DNA of 64,000 nt from JBBQZO01 sp038207625 (GCA_038207625.1 JBBQZO010000003.1:248001-312000), one strand, 5' to 3'. Positions 18,001-25,287 are shown, counted from the first letter of the stretch. Notes: generated by a model not told the origin, from the letters alone. Made by a program: numbers and translations.

Positions 18001-18021
18001 ATTTAAATAGCTTATTTAAAT
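18001..18021. repeat. AT-rich perfect inverted repeat
   Basis: Arms ATTTAAATA / TATTTAAAT with a 3-bp spacer, between the sigma-54 promoter and the enhancer-like sites. An AT-only palindrome in GC-rich DNA here could be a bending or IHF-like region, or an extra regulator site. Confidence 0.55.
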
Positions 18022-18058
18022 TCTCTGCAAAATCCGCGTAAATACAGACGGCGTTGAA

Positions 18059-18076
18059 CTGCTGCGCCATCAACGC
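18059..18076. promoter_or_regulatory. Second, weaker enhancer-like site of the PSD1 operon
   Basis: CTGCTG-N6-CAACGC keeps one perfect half of CTGYTG-N6-CARCAG and 4 of 6 bases of the other. Its centre is 22 bp (two helical turns) from the stronger site at 18081-18098. Confidence 0.45.
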
Positions 18077-18080
18077 CCCA

Positions 18081-18098
18081 CTGTTGATCTATCGACAG
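18081..18098. promoter_or_regulatory. Predicted activator-binding palindrome (UAS) of the PSD1 operon
   Basis: CTGTTGATCTATCGACAG is an inverted repeat matching CTGYTG-N6-CARCAG with one mismatch. Its centre is about 150 bp upstream of the predicted sigma-54 start, a usual enhancer distance. The same palindrome occurs at 21286 and 22954. Confidence 0.6.
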
Positions 18099-18139
18099 CG
18101 CCCGGTCAGCGCTGCACGCGCGCCAGCAACGCCAACGCA

Positions 18140-18167
18140 AACGGGCCCGGATGGTTCCGGGCCCGTT
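18140..18167 (-). terminator. Hairpin downstream of the TonB-dependent receptor gene
   Basis: 12-bp perfect arms AACGGGCCCGGA / TCCGGGCCCGTT with a 4-nt loop, about 85 bp past the receptor stop. The T run is only three bases, so it is a strong hairpin but an imperfect intrinsic terminator. Confidence 0.6.
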
Positions 18168-18249
18168 CCTGCGGCGATGCTGAAGGTGGCTGTCCCGCCC
18201 GGGCCGCAGGCAACGCCCGTTCCGACGCCGCCAGGGCCGCTGGGGGCCG

Positions 18250-21054
18250 TTAGATCTTGCCGCTCACCATCACGCCTATCCAGCGCGGCGTCGCCGGCGT
18301 ATAGGTGTTCCAGGTGCGCAGCTGAGGAGCGTCGTTGTTGAACAGGTTTTTCACCAGCAGGCTCACGTCGAAACTCTGACTGCGCGTGCCCAGTCCGATG
18401 GCCAGATCGGAGACGGCCGCTGCGGGTACCCAGCCGTAGCTCGACAGCGACACGTCCGAATTGGAGCGGCTGGCGTAAGCGGTGTTGATACTGGCGTGGA
18501 ACTCCTTGTTGCCCAGCACGGGACGACGGTAGTCGGCGCCGACATTGAGGGTGTATTTCGCCGCACCTGGCAGCGCCTGTCCCGTCACGTCCTGATACGG
18601 CGCCGCGCCGGCATAGCCGTTTTCGACCGGCTGCGCCGAGTTCGCGAAATCCTTGTAACTGGCGTCGGTATAGGCGCCGGCGAAACGCAAGGTGACATTG
18701 GTGATGCCGCTGTAGGCGCCGTCCACTTCCAGCCCCTTGGCCTGCACCTTTGGAACATTGCCCGTCGCCGTGGTGTAGTAATTGGTGCCGTCGCCATTGA
18801 GCTTGGTGGTGTAGACATCGAGCACGCGCACCGCTTGCTGATAGTCCTTGATATTCATCAGGAACAGATCGGCGTTGATCAGCAGGGTGCGCCCAAGCAG
18901 GGCCGTCTTCACACCCAGTTCAAGGGCATTGGTTTTTTCCGCCCGGACCAGGTTGGACACCCCATTCGTCAGCTGGGCGATGCCCGCTTTTGCGCCATAC
19001 TGCCACGACGCATAGGCGGTCGTGTTGGCGTCGAATTTGTACGACGGACTGAGCACAAAGGCGGGCAGCGTACCCTTGTAGGCCTCGGCCTGGGTATCGT
19101 TGAACACGACGCCGATCTGGGCTGCGCGGATCGCCTTGGCGTCGGCGATCTGGACCTTCTGGGCGGCGCTCAGACTGTTGTACGCCGCGCCGGCCACGCC
19201 CGTGATGGCGCTGCCGAAGTACTTGTTGGCGACGCTGTCGGCCACGCTCAGCTGGGCCGCCGTATTGCCCGCACCCAGCACGCCGGCGCTGTTCGAGCTG
19301 AAGCCGCCGAGCACGACGCCATTTACCGCAGCCGGGTTCAGCTCGGGCGCAAAGCCGTTGTCGGTGATGCCGCTGCTGCCCAGATTGTTTCGGTTCTCAT
19401 GCGTGGCGCGCAAGCCCGTGGTGAGCGTGAGCGGCTCCGACAGATGCCAGTTGGCCTGCGCGAAGATGGCCGCGCTCTTGTTCTCGATCGCCTGCACCCC
19501 GGCCGGCGAGTTGAAATTCATGCTCAGGCCGTCGAGCGAATTGAGCAGCAAATTGCGTCCCACCGCGTTCACATTGAGCCGGTTGTACTGTGCCGGACTG
19601 GCGAACCACGCGCCGCCGTCACTGCCCCAGCCCTTCTGATAGTTCGCCTTGTTGTGCACGTCCATCAGGAACAGACCGGCCTGGTAGTCCACCTTGCCAC
19701 CGGGCTTGGAACTGACCCGCAGTTCTTCGCTGGCCTGCTTGTAGTCGTTGAAGAAGCCGCCCGAATTGCGGTTCACATCGAACGGCGTGCCTTCGTCGTT
19801 GACGGCATTGAAATGGTAGTCCTTGTAGGCCGTGATCGAGGTCAGATTGTGGCTGCCCAGATCCCAGTTCAGTTCCACCGAGGCGCCGTGGCTACCCGTC
19901 ACCAAGGGCGTCTCGCTGTTGTAGGCGACCGCGTTCAGGCCGGCGCCGTTGAGGAAGGTGTTCTGGTAGCTGTAGCCCTGCTGCTGGGTGAACCAGCTTC
20001 TGGCCAGGCGCACGGCGGGATCGGTGCTCAGGGAATTGACGCTGCCGTTCGAGAACGTGGCGGGGGTCGGCGTGTTGATGGTGCGGCCATTGGTCGCCTC
20101 GCCGGCGCGCGGCTGGGCGTCGACGGCGATGCGCGCGCTGAACTCGCGCGTGGGCGTGAACAGGAACTGCAGGCGGCCCGACAAACGGTCCTTGTTCGAA
20201 TAGGTGTTGTCGGTATTGTAGAGATTGCGGATGTCGCCCTTGGCCTTGTCGGCCGACAGCGTGAGGCGGTACGCCAGCAGATCGTCGAACACCGGACCGC
20301 CGACGGCGAGCCGGCCGATGACCGTGTCGAGCTGGCCGAAGATCAGCGAGTACGATGCGTCCGGCGTGAACGACGGGCGCTTGGTGCTGACGTTGATGAC
20401 ACCGACGCTGGTGTTCTTGCCCAGCAGCGTGCCCTGCGGGCCGCGCGTGACTTCGACCGCATCGACATCAGTGAAATCATAGCTCGACGAGAGCGCGTTA
20501 TAGCTGTAGTTGACACCATCGACGATCAGTCCGACGCTCGGGTCCTGCGCCTCGGTCTGCCCCTGTTTGCCGATGCCGCGGATCGACAGGCTGGCGGTGC
20601 GCTGGTTGCCCTGGTTGTACGACACGTTGGCGGCACGCTGGGTCAGCGCCTTGATATCGGTCGCAGCAAGACGCTCAAGCTCCTTGCCCGTCACCACCGA
20701 CACCGACAGCGGCACATCTTGCAGCCGTTCGAGGCGGTTGCGGCTGCGCACCGTCACCTCGCCCAAGGTGTGCGATTCCTCCTGCTCAGGCGCTGCGCTG
20801 GCGGTCGCGGTGGCGGTCGCGGTGGCGGGCGGCAGCACCGGCAGCGGCGCAGTTTGCGCCGCGATGAGCTGCTTCAGACGGGCGATTTCAGCCTGCAATT
20901 CGGCCACGCTGGGGTCGGCGGCATACAGGGCACCGGAGGCGATCATGCTCATGCCGGCAATCAGCGCGGCGATCGGCGACAGGCGAAACGGCGGCGCCTC
21001 GCAACGGGCGCGCGGGCTTGAACGATGGTGTTGAAATGCAGTGTGCTGTTTCAT
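18250..21054 (-). CDS. TonB-dependent outer-membrane receptor
   Basis: Outer-membrane active transporter of 934 residues. The N-terminus has a long signal region (to about residue 46, GALYA), a short coiled-coil (VAELQAEIARLKQLIAAQ) and a Pro/Ala/Thr linker. A TonB-box-like segment GEVTVRSRNRLE and the plug domain follow (DVPLSVSVVTG, LSIRGIG, DGVNYSYN, VEVTRGPQGTLLGKN, GVINVSTKRP). The beta-barrel ends in WIGVMVSGKI rather than an aromatic residue. ATG 21054 is chosen because it is followed by the signal peptide and lies 29 nt after a predicted sigma-54 start (promoter 21109-21094); the open frame upstream to 21513 is not coding. The ligand is unknown. Neighbouring tonB-exbBD supply dedicated energy. 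Confidence 0.93.
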   Translation of the reverse strand: MKQHTAFQHHRSSPRARCEAPPFRLSPIAALIAGMSMIASGALYAADPSVAELQAEIARLKQLIAAQTAPLPVLPPATATATATASAAPEQEESHTLGEVTVRSRNRLERLQDVPLSVSVVTGKELERLAATDIKALTQRAANVSYNQGNQRTASLSIRGIGKQGQTEAQDPSVGLIVDGVNYSYNALSSSYDFTDVDAVEVTRGPQGTLLGKNTSVGVINVSTKRPSFTPDASYSLIFGQLDTVIGRLAVGGPVFDDLLAYRLTLSADKAKGDIRNLYNTDNTYSNKDRLSGRLQFLFTPTREFSARIAVDAQPRAGEATNGRTINTPTPATFSNGSVNSLSTDPAVRLARSWFTQQQGYSYQNTFLNGAGLNAVAYNSETPLVTGSHGASVELNWDLGSHNLTSITAYKDYHFNAVNDEGTPFDVNRNSGGFFNDYKQASEELRVSSKPGGKVDYQAGLFLMDVHNKANYQKGWGSDGGAWFASPAQYNRLNVNAVGRNLLLNSLDGLSMNFNSPAGVQAIENKSAAIFAQANWHLSEPLTLTTGLRATHENRNNLGSSGITDNGFAPELNPAAVNGVVLGGFSSNSAGVLGAGNTAAQLSVADSVANKYFGSAITGVAGAAYNSLSAAQKVQIADAKAIRAAQIGVVFNDTQAEAYKGTLPAFVLSPSYKFDANTTAYASWQYGAKAGIAQLTNGVSNLVRAEKTNALELGVKTALLGRTLLINADLFLMNIKDYQQAVRVLDVYTTKLNGDGTNYYTTATGNVPKVQAKGLEVDGAYSGITNVTLRFAGAYTDASYKDFANSAQPVENGYAGAAPYQDVTGQALPGAAKYTLNVGADYRRPVLGNKEFHASINTAYASRSNSDVSLSSYGWVPAAAVSDLAIGLGTRSQSFDVSLLVKNLFNNDAPQLRTWNTYTPATPRWIGVMVSGKI

Positions 21055-21093
21055 TGCTTGGTCTTTCAAATCCGTGAGAAGAACCTTGCTATG

Positions 21094-21109
21094 TGCAAAT
21101 TGCATGCCA
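21094..21109 (-). promoter_or_regulatory. Sigma-54 promoter of the TonB-dependent receptor
   Basis: Minus-strand TGGCATG-CAAT-TTGCA has GG and GC 10 bp apart and one mismatch to consensus. Predicted start is near 21083, 29 nt before the ATG. It faces away from the rhodanese promoter in the same 412-bp intergenic region. Confidence 0.75.
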
Positions 21110-21123
21110 CTTGGGAAAACCGC

Positions 21124-21179
21124 CCAGCGCCGCCCGTATCGAGCGGCGCTGGCGCCACCCGTACATACAGGGTGGCGCC
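21124..21179. repeat. Two consecutive perfect hairpins in the divergent promoter region
   Basis: CCAGCGCCGC / GCGGCGCTGG (21124-21133, 21143-21152) and GGCGCCACCC / GGGTGGCGCC (21151-21160, 21170-21179). Both have 10-bp arms and 9-nt spacers, and they overlap by 2 bp. They lie just upstream of the receptor promoter. Confidence 0.65.
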
Positions 21180-21285
21180 GACGCAGGCGCCCGATGCGCG
21201 CCAACAAAACCGGCGCGTCCAGGCCTGTGTGGCACGCGCGCCGCCTGCTTCGCGCGCAACACCGTTGCGCGAACAAGCGCTTGCG

Positions 21286-21303
21286 CTGCTGCGAAATCAA
21301 CAG
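21286..21303. promoter_or_regulatory. Predicted activator-binding palindrome (UAS) between receptor and rhodanese genes
   Basis: CTGCTGCGAAATCAACAG is a perfect match to CTGYTG-N6-CARCAG. It is centred about 86 bp upstream of the rhodanese start and about 212 bp upstream of the receptor start, so one site could serve both promoters. Confidence 0.65.
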
Positions 21304-21353
21304 TGGCGCGCCCTTGCGCGCTTGCCGTGCATGGCGTGAGCCCGGACGCTCGC

Positions 21354-21370
21354 TTGGCACGATAGTTGCG
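21354..21370 (+). promoter_or_regulatory. Sigma-54 promoter of the rhodanese/cytochrome b561 operon
   Basis: TTGGCACGATAGTTGCG is an essentially perfect -24/-12 promoter (TGGCACG-N4-TTGC). Predicted start is near 21381, 86 nt before the ATG at 21467. Confidence 0.85.
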
Positions 21371-21466
21371 AACAAAGGCGGCAAGACGCGCGCCGATGTC
21401 CCGGTCACCAGATCGGCGCGGCGCGCGTCGCACGCCCGACTCCCACCACACAGAAAGTAGCCATAT

Positions 21467-21922
21467 ATGAAAACCGTTAAAACCCTCGTCGCCCTCGCCT
21501 TGGGCCTGTCCACAGCGCTCGCGTTTGCCCAACAGGCGGCGCCCGCCGCGCAACCGTGGACCTACAAAACCACCCAACTGTCGCGCGAGGCGGTCGATGC
21601 GCTGCTGGCCAAACCGGAAAAACTGCTGGTCATCGACGTGCGCCGTCCGGATGAGCTGACCGCCAAAGGCAGCTTCCCCGTCTACCTGAACATCCAGGCC
21701 AAAGAAGTGGAAAACAATCTGGCCTACATACCGAAGGACCGGGTCATTGTCACCGTGTCCAACCACGCGCACCGGGCCGGCGCCGTGGGCGATCTGCTCG
21801 CAGCCCGCGGTTACAACGTGGCCGGCGCGGCCGGCTCGGAAGACTACGAGGCGCAGGGCGGCAAGATCACCCGGGTGGCGCCGCCAGCGCCGCGCGCGGC
21901 CACCGTGACGGCCTCCAAGTAA
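21467..21922 (+). CDS. Exported rhodanese-like protein lacking the catalytic cysteine
   Basis: The 151-residue product has a signal peptide (1-21) and one rhodanese domain (VIDVRRPDELTAKG near 55-68). In the active-site loop the usual C-x-x-G-x-R sequence reads S98-N-H-A-H-R103, so serine stands where the sulfur-carrying cysteine should be. The protein should not act as a sulfurtransferase and may bind a ligand or partner instead. The start has AGAAAG about 10 nt upstream. The gene is the first of a two-gene unit with a cytochrome b561 protein, behind a near-perfect sigma-54 promoter, and diverges from the TonB-dependent receptor. Confidence 0.85.
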   Translation: MKTVKTLVALALGLSTALAFAQQAAPAAQPWTYKTTQLSREAVDALLAKPEKLLVIDVRRPDELTAKGSFPVYLNIQAKEVENNLAYIPKDRVIVTVSNHAHRAGAVGDLLAARGYNVAGAAGSEDYEAQGGKITRVAPPAPRAATVTASK

Positions 21923-21975
21923 CAGCTTTTTTGTGGCCGCCTCAGGGTGGCCGCCCATTTGACAAGGAGAGCAGC

Positions 21976-22764
21976 ATGCAAGTACAACGCCGGTTTGTGC
22001 ACACCGATGCGCCGGGCGCCACGCCACCGAGCAGCGCGCCCGAGCGGCGTGCGCTCACGCTCGCCCCTGTGCCCCCGGCGCGCGTGCGCGTGTGGGATCT
22101 GCCCATCCGCCTGTTCCACTGGTCGCTGGCGGCGGCCGTGGTGACGGCCATCGTCAGCGGTGAAATCGGCGGCAACCTGATGGCGCTGCACGGCAAGGCG
22201 GGACTGTTCATCGTCGGCCTGCTGGTGTTTCGCCTGGTGTGGGGCGTGGTCGGTTCTACCTATGCGCGCTTCGCCACGTTCGCGCCGTCGCGCCAACGCA
22301 TACGCGCCTACCTGAGCGGGCGCTGGCGCGGGCACGGACACAATCCGATCGGCGCTTTGGCCGTGTTCGCCCTGTTGGGACTGCTCGCGCTGCAGGCGGG
22401 CACCGGCCTGTTCAGCGACGACGAGATCGCGTTCAACGGGCCGCTGTCGGCACTGATCGGCAGCGCCTGGGTCAGCCGCCTTAGCGGATGGCATCAAGTG
22501 CTGGCCAAGGTGCTGCTGGGATTGACCGCCTTGCATATCGCGGCCATCGGCTTTCACGTCTGGGTTAAGAAGGACAACCTGGTCAAGCCGATGCTGACCG
22601 GATGGAAGCAGGCCAGCGACGGCGCCTCGGCCAGCAAGGCCAGTCGTGTCGCGCTGGTCGCGGCGCTGCTTCTCGCGCTGGGCGCGGTGTATCTGGTCAG
22701 CGCGGACGCGCGCCCCGATCACCCACCGACAGCGGCGCCGGCGCCAGCTCCCGCGCCCTGGTAG
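21976..22764 (+). CDS. Cytochrome b561-domain membrane protein
   Basis: Inner-membrane diheme b-type cytochrome of 262 residues, similar to the HupC/cytochrome b561 family. Predicted heme histidines are in RLFHWSL, MALHGKAG, SGWHQVLAK and ALHIAAIGFHVW, spread over four transmembrane helices. An extra C-terminal segment (ASRVALVAALLLALGAVYLV) could be a fifth helix. ATG 21976 is preceded by AAGGAGAG, which decides the start against an upstream in-frame codon. Located 53 bp after the rhodanese gene, it could link the quinone pool to the periplasmic c-type cytochromes encoded at 9-17 kb. Confidence 0.9.
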   Translation: MQVQRRFVHTDAPGATPPSSAPERRALTLAPVPPARVRVWDLPIRLFHWSLAAAVVTAIVSGEIGGNLMALHGKAGLFIVGLLVFRLVWGVVGSTYARFATFAPSRQRIRAYLSGRWRGHGHNPIGALAVFALLGLLALQAGTGLFSDDEIAFNGPLSALIGSAWVSRLSGWHQVLAKVLLGLTALHIAAIGFHVWVKKDNLVKPMLTGWKQASDGASASKASRVALVAALLLALGAVYLVSADARPDHPPTAAPAPAPAPW

Positions 22765-22790
22765 CACCGTCCCACATCATCGCTCCACAC

Positions 22791-22823
22791 AACGACCCGG
22801 CCGCCAGCGCTCCCGGGTCGTTT
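22791..22823 (+). terminator. Terminator after the cytochrome b561 gene
   Basis: 10-bp perfect arms AACGACCCGG / CCGGGTCGTT with a 12-nt loop and a short T run, 26 bp after the stop. It separates this unit from the tonB operon. Confidence 0.7.
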
Positions 22824-22920
22824 GCATTGTGATGCGTCGGCGCACCCGTCACTTTCCACAGGCCGCGCGCAGCCGTCCCGGCCAACGGTGAAGGCACGGC
22901 CCGTGCGACGGCGTCGGCCG

Positions 22921-22938
22921 CTGTTCAAGGACCAGCAG
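22921..22938. promoter_or_regulatory. Second enhancer-like site upstream of tonB
   Basis: CTGTTCAAGGACCAGCAG matches CTGYTG-N6-CARCAG at 11 of 12 defined positions. Its centre is 33 bp (three helical turns) from the perfect site at 22954-22971. Confidence 0.55.
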
Positions 22939-22953
22939 CGGCAGTGTGCGCCG

Positions 22954-22971
22954 CTGTTGAATTCGCAGCAG
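22954..22971. promoter_or_regulatory. Predicted activator-binding palindrome (UAS) upstream of tonB
   Basis: CTGTTGAATTCGCAGCAG is a perfect match to CTGYTG-N6-CARCAG, centred about 104 bp upstream of the predicted tonB start. Flanking bases (GCGCC before it) also resemble the 21286 site read on the other strand. Confidence 0.65.
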
Positions 22972-23021
22972 ACGAGGCCCAGAAAAAGCCACCCGCAACG
23001 CTTTTTCGGCCAAATCGTGCT

Positions 23022-23037
23022 GATTTGCGCGCAAATC
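23022..23037. repeat. 16-bp perfect palindrome next to the tonB -24 box
   Basis: GATTTGCGCGCAAATC, no spacer, ending 3 bp before the -24 element. The position would suit a repressor that blocks polymerase. Confidence 0.55.
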
Positions 23038-23040
23038 GAT

Positions 23041-23056
23041 TGGCACGCTTCCTGCT
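23041..23056 (+). promoter_or_regulatory. Sigma-54 promoter of tonB-exbB-exbD
   Basis: TGGCACG-CTTC-CTGCT has GG and GC 10 bp apart and only one mismatch (C for T in TTGC). Predicted start is near 23067, 25 nt before the tonB ATG. Confidence 0.8.
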
Positions 23057-23091
23057 CAATAAGCGCTACGCACCCTAGGAAAGGCCACACC

Positions 23092-23871
23092 ATGACCACT
23101 ATGACTTTTGAGAGTTTCAATAGCGCCCCGCGACGCGCGGCAGTGCGGCGTCAGGTCCGTCCCGCAACACGCACCGCGCCCACCATCGCGCCACCGGCCG
23201 CCGCGCCGGTGCGCGTGCGCGGCGAAGCCCTGCGCACACACCGGCGCGGTGCCCTGATCGCGCTGTTCGGCATCACGGCGCTGCTGCACGCAGCGGCGAT
23301 CATCGTTTTGCGCCAGCCGGTTGCGCTGGCCGCGCCCGTCGCCAAGCTCGAAGCGCTGAGCATCGAGCTGGCGCCACCACCGCCGCCACCGCCGGTGGTG
23401 GTGCCGCCCAAGCCGGTGCCGCAGTTGGCCAAGGCGGTCCCGGCGCCGGCCAAACCGACTGCACCGCTGCCGGTGGTGCACAGCGTGTCGCCGCCGGACA
23501 CGTCCGGCGCCCAGACGGTGCAAGTGGCCACCACGCCGACGCCGCCTCCCGTCGCGGCGCCGGCCCCGCCGCCCGCGCCCGTCGAAGTGGTCAGCGAGCC
23601 GCGTGGCTTCGCCGGCTACCTGAACAATCCGCCGCCGGCCTACCCGGAGCAGGCGCAGGACCGCGGCTGGGAAGGACAGGTGCTGCTGAAGGTGCACGTG
23701 CTCTCCAGCGGCCGGGCCGACAGCGCCGTCGTTGCGCGCACCAGCGGCCACAAAATTCTCGACGACGACGCCATCAAGACCGTCATGCGCTGGTCCTTCG
23801 ACCCCGCCAAGCGCGGCCGGACCCCGATCGACGGCTGGGTCAACGTACCAATCAATTACAAACTTTCTTAA
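23092..23871 (+). CDS. tonB: Energy transducer TonB
   Basis: Links the inner-membrane proton-motive force to TonB-dependent receptors. The 259-residue product has a basic cytoplasmic N-terminus and one membrane anchor (LIALFGITALLHAAAIIVL, about 58-78). A Pro-rich periplasmic spacer (APPPPPPPVVVPPKPVP and similar, about 95-165) leads to the C-terminal TonB domain (PPPAYPEQAQDRGWEGQV through GWVNVPINYKLS). ATG 23092 is chosen for AGGAAAGG upstream and the 25-nt distance to the sigma-54 start; the frame is open further upstream but lacks support. It is followed after 15 bp by exbB, so this is a complete dedicated TonB system beside the receptor. Confidence 0.95.
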   Translation: MTTMTFESFNSAPRRAAVRRQVRPATRTAPTIAPPAAAPVRVRGEALRTHRRGALIALFGITALLHAAAIIVLRQPVALAAPVAKLEALSIELAPPPPPPPVVVPPKPVPQLAKAVPAPAKPTAPLPVVHSVSPPDTSGAQTVQVATTPTPPPVAAPAPPPAPVEVVSEPRGFAGYLNNPPPAYPEQAQDRGWEGQVLLKVHVLSSGRADSAVVARTSGHKILDDDAIKTVMRWSFDPAKRGRTPIDGWVNVPINYKLS

Positions 23872-23886
23872 TTTAGGATATCTGCC

Positions 23887-24603
23887 ATGACTGCGTTTTA
23901 TCTCGACCTGATTGTTCAAGGCGCCCTGTATGCACTGGTCGCATTTTCCATCCTGACCTGGGTGCTGATCGTCGCCAAGGGCGTGCAGCATTGGCGCCTG
24001 GGACGGCGCGACCGCCAGTTCAGCCAACAGTTCTGGAGCGCCAGCAGCCTGGACGCGGCCAGTTCGCTGGCCGGCGACGCCAGCCCGAAAGCGCGTCTGG
24101 CCAGCGTCGGCTTCGCCGCCCTGCGCGGGGGCGACAGCGCCAGCAGCGATCTGGAACATAGCTGGGACCGCCAAGAGCTGCTCGAACGCCACCTGCGCCA
24201 GCAAATCCAGAAGGAATACCAGGCGCTCGAAAGCGGCCTGGCCATCCTGGCCTCGGTGGGCAGCACCGCACCGTTCGTCGGTTTGTTCGGCACCGTGTTC
24301 GGCATCATCCACGCGCTGGGCGCGATCGGCAAAAGCGGCTCGGCCGGCATCGACGTGGTGGCCGGTCCGATCGGCGAAGCCTTGATCGCCACCGGCGTGG
24401 GGATCGCCGTGGCGGTGCCGGCCGTGCTGGCATTTAACTTCTACGTGCGGCGCCTGAAAGTGACGGCGGCCGAACTGGACAACTACGCCACCGACTTCGT
24501 CAATCTGGCGCAGAAGAATGGTTTTCGCGTCAGCAAACCGGTGGCAACGAGCACCGGGCGCAGCCCCGCCGTGACGGGCATCCTGGAAGGAGCGTTGGCA
24601 TAA
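23887..24603 (+). CDS. exbB: TonB-system proton channel subunit ExbB
   Basis: MotA/TolQ/ExbB-family membrane protein of 238 residues. Three transmembrane helices are visible: near residues 10-35, about 120-145 (LAILASVGSTAPFVGLFGTV) and about 160-185 (GEALIATGVGIAVAVPAVLAF). The second and third contain the conserved Thr/Pro residues of the proton path. It forms the pentameric channel around ExbD that powers TonB. Its stop overlaps the exbD start by one base. Confidence 0.95.
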   Translation: MTAFYLDLIVQGALYALVAFSILTWVLIVAKGVQHWRLGRRDRQFSQQFWSASSLDAASSLAGDASPKARLASVGFAALRGGDSASSDLEHSWDRQELLERHLRQQIQKEYQALESGLAILASVGSTAPFVGLFGTVFGIIHALGAIGKSGSAGIDVVAGPIGEALIATGVGIAVAVPAVLAFNFYVRRLKVTAAELDNYATDFVNLAQKNGFRVSKPVATSTGRSPAVTGILEGALA

Positions 24604-25013
24604 TGGCGTTCTCAACCGGTAGAGACAGCAGCGACGTGCTCAGCGAAATCAACATCACCCCGCTGGTCGATGTGATGCTGGTGCTGATGGTGGTGTTCAT
24701 CCTCACCGCCCCCCTGCTCAACAACTCAGTGCGCATCAATCTGCCCAAGACCGCCACCACCGCGCCACCATCCGAGAGCAAGACGCTCACCGTCAGCGTC
24801 GATGGCGCCGGCAAGGTGTTCATCGACAAGCGTGAGGTGGGCCAGGCCGCGCTCGAGGCGCAACTCAAGCAGTTGGTGCAGCGCGATGCGAACCTGTCGC
24901 TCAGCCTGCAGGCCGATCAGGGCGTGCCGTATCGCGCGGTGGCCAAGGCGATCGCCAGCATCCAACGCGCCGGCGTCACGAAACTGGCGGTGCTGACCGA
25001 GCCCGGCGGCTGA
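24603..25013 (+). CDS. exbD: TonB-system subunit ExbD
   Basis: ExbD/TolR-family protein of 136 residues. The single N-terminal helix follows the signature EINITPLVDVMLVLMVVFIL, containing the essential aspartate. A periplasmic domain follows (DGAGKVFIDKREV, AVAKAIASIQRAGVTKLAVLTEP). The start overlaps the exbB stop (TAATG). Last gene of the sigma-54-driven tonB operon. Confidence 0.95.
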   Translation: MAFSTGRDSSDVLSEINITPLVDVMLVLMVVFILTAPLLNNSVRINLPKTATTAPPSESKTLTVSVDGAGKVFIDKREVGQAALEAQLKQLVQRDANLSLSLQADQGVPYRAVAKAIASIQRAGVTKLAVLTEPGG

Positions 25014-25040
25014 ACCGGGCCGACCACTGCACCAGCGGGG

Positions 25041-25172
25041 CGATTGAACGATCCCGGTCGCTGCCCAGCCGGGCGATGGAACGATTCCGGTCGCTGCCCA
25101 GCCGGACGATGGAACGATTCCGGTCGCTGCCCAGCCGGACGATGGAACGATCCCGGTCGCGCCATGAGCCGG
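25041..25172 (+). repeat. Four tandem copies of a 33-bp repeat downstream of exbD
   Basis: Units begin at 25041, 25074, 25107 and 25140, with core CGATGGAACGATTCCGGTCG. The first three are nearly identical and the fourth diverges at its 3' half. Because 33 is a multiple of 3, the repeats keep reading frames open, but no convincing gene covers them. Possibly a slipped-strand expansion or a protein-binding array. Confidence 0.8.
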
Positions 25173-25287
25173 GCGCAGCGCGCCTTGTCAGCGTGACGGG
25201 CGCGCTTGCAACGGGCGCGCAAGAAATCCTGTCGGTCTGCCGGCGCCGACGTAGAATTGATGCAGATGAACAATGCAGGAGAACCCG

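Noticed and set aside
18496..21021. Plus-strand open frame of more than 800 codons opposite the TonB receptor
   Set aside because: Same reason: the minus strand encodes a full TonB-dependent receptor and the antisense product has no domain character.
21235..21250. Another TGGCACG in the receptor-rhodanese gap
   Set aside because: The -12 part reads CCGC and the near-perfect promoter at 21354 explains the downstream gene.
25041..25172. CRISPR array
   Set aside because: The units are directly abutting 33-mers without spacers, and no cas genes are present.
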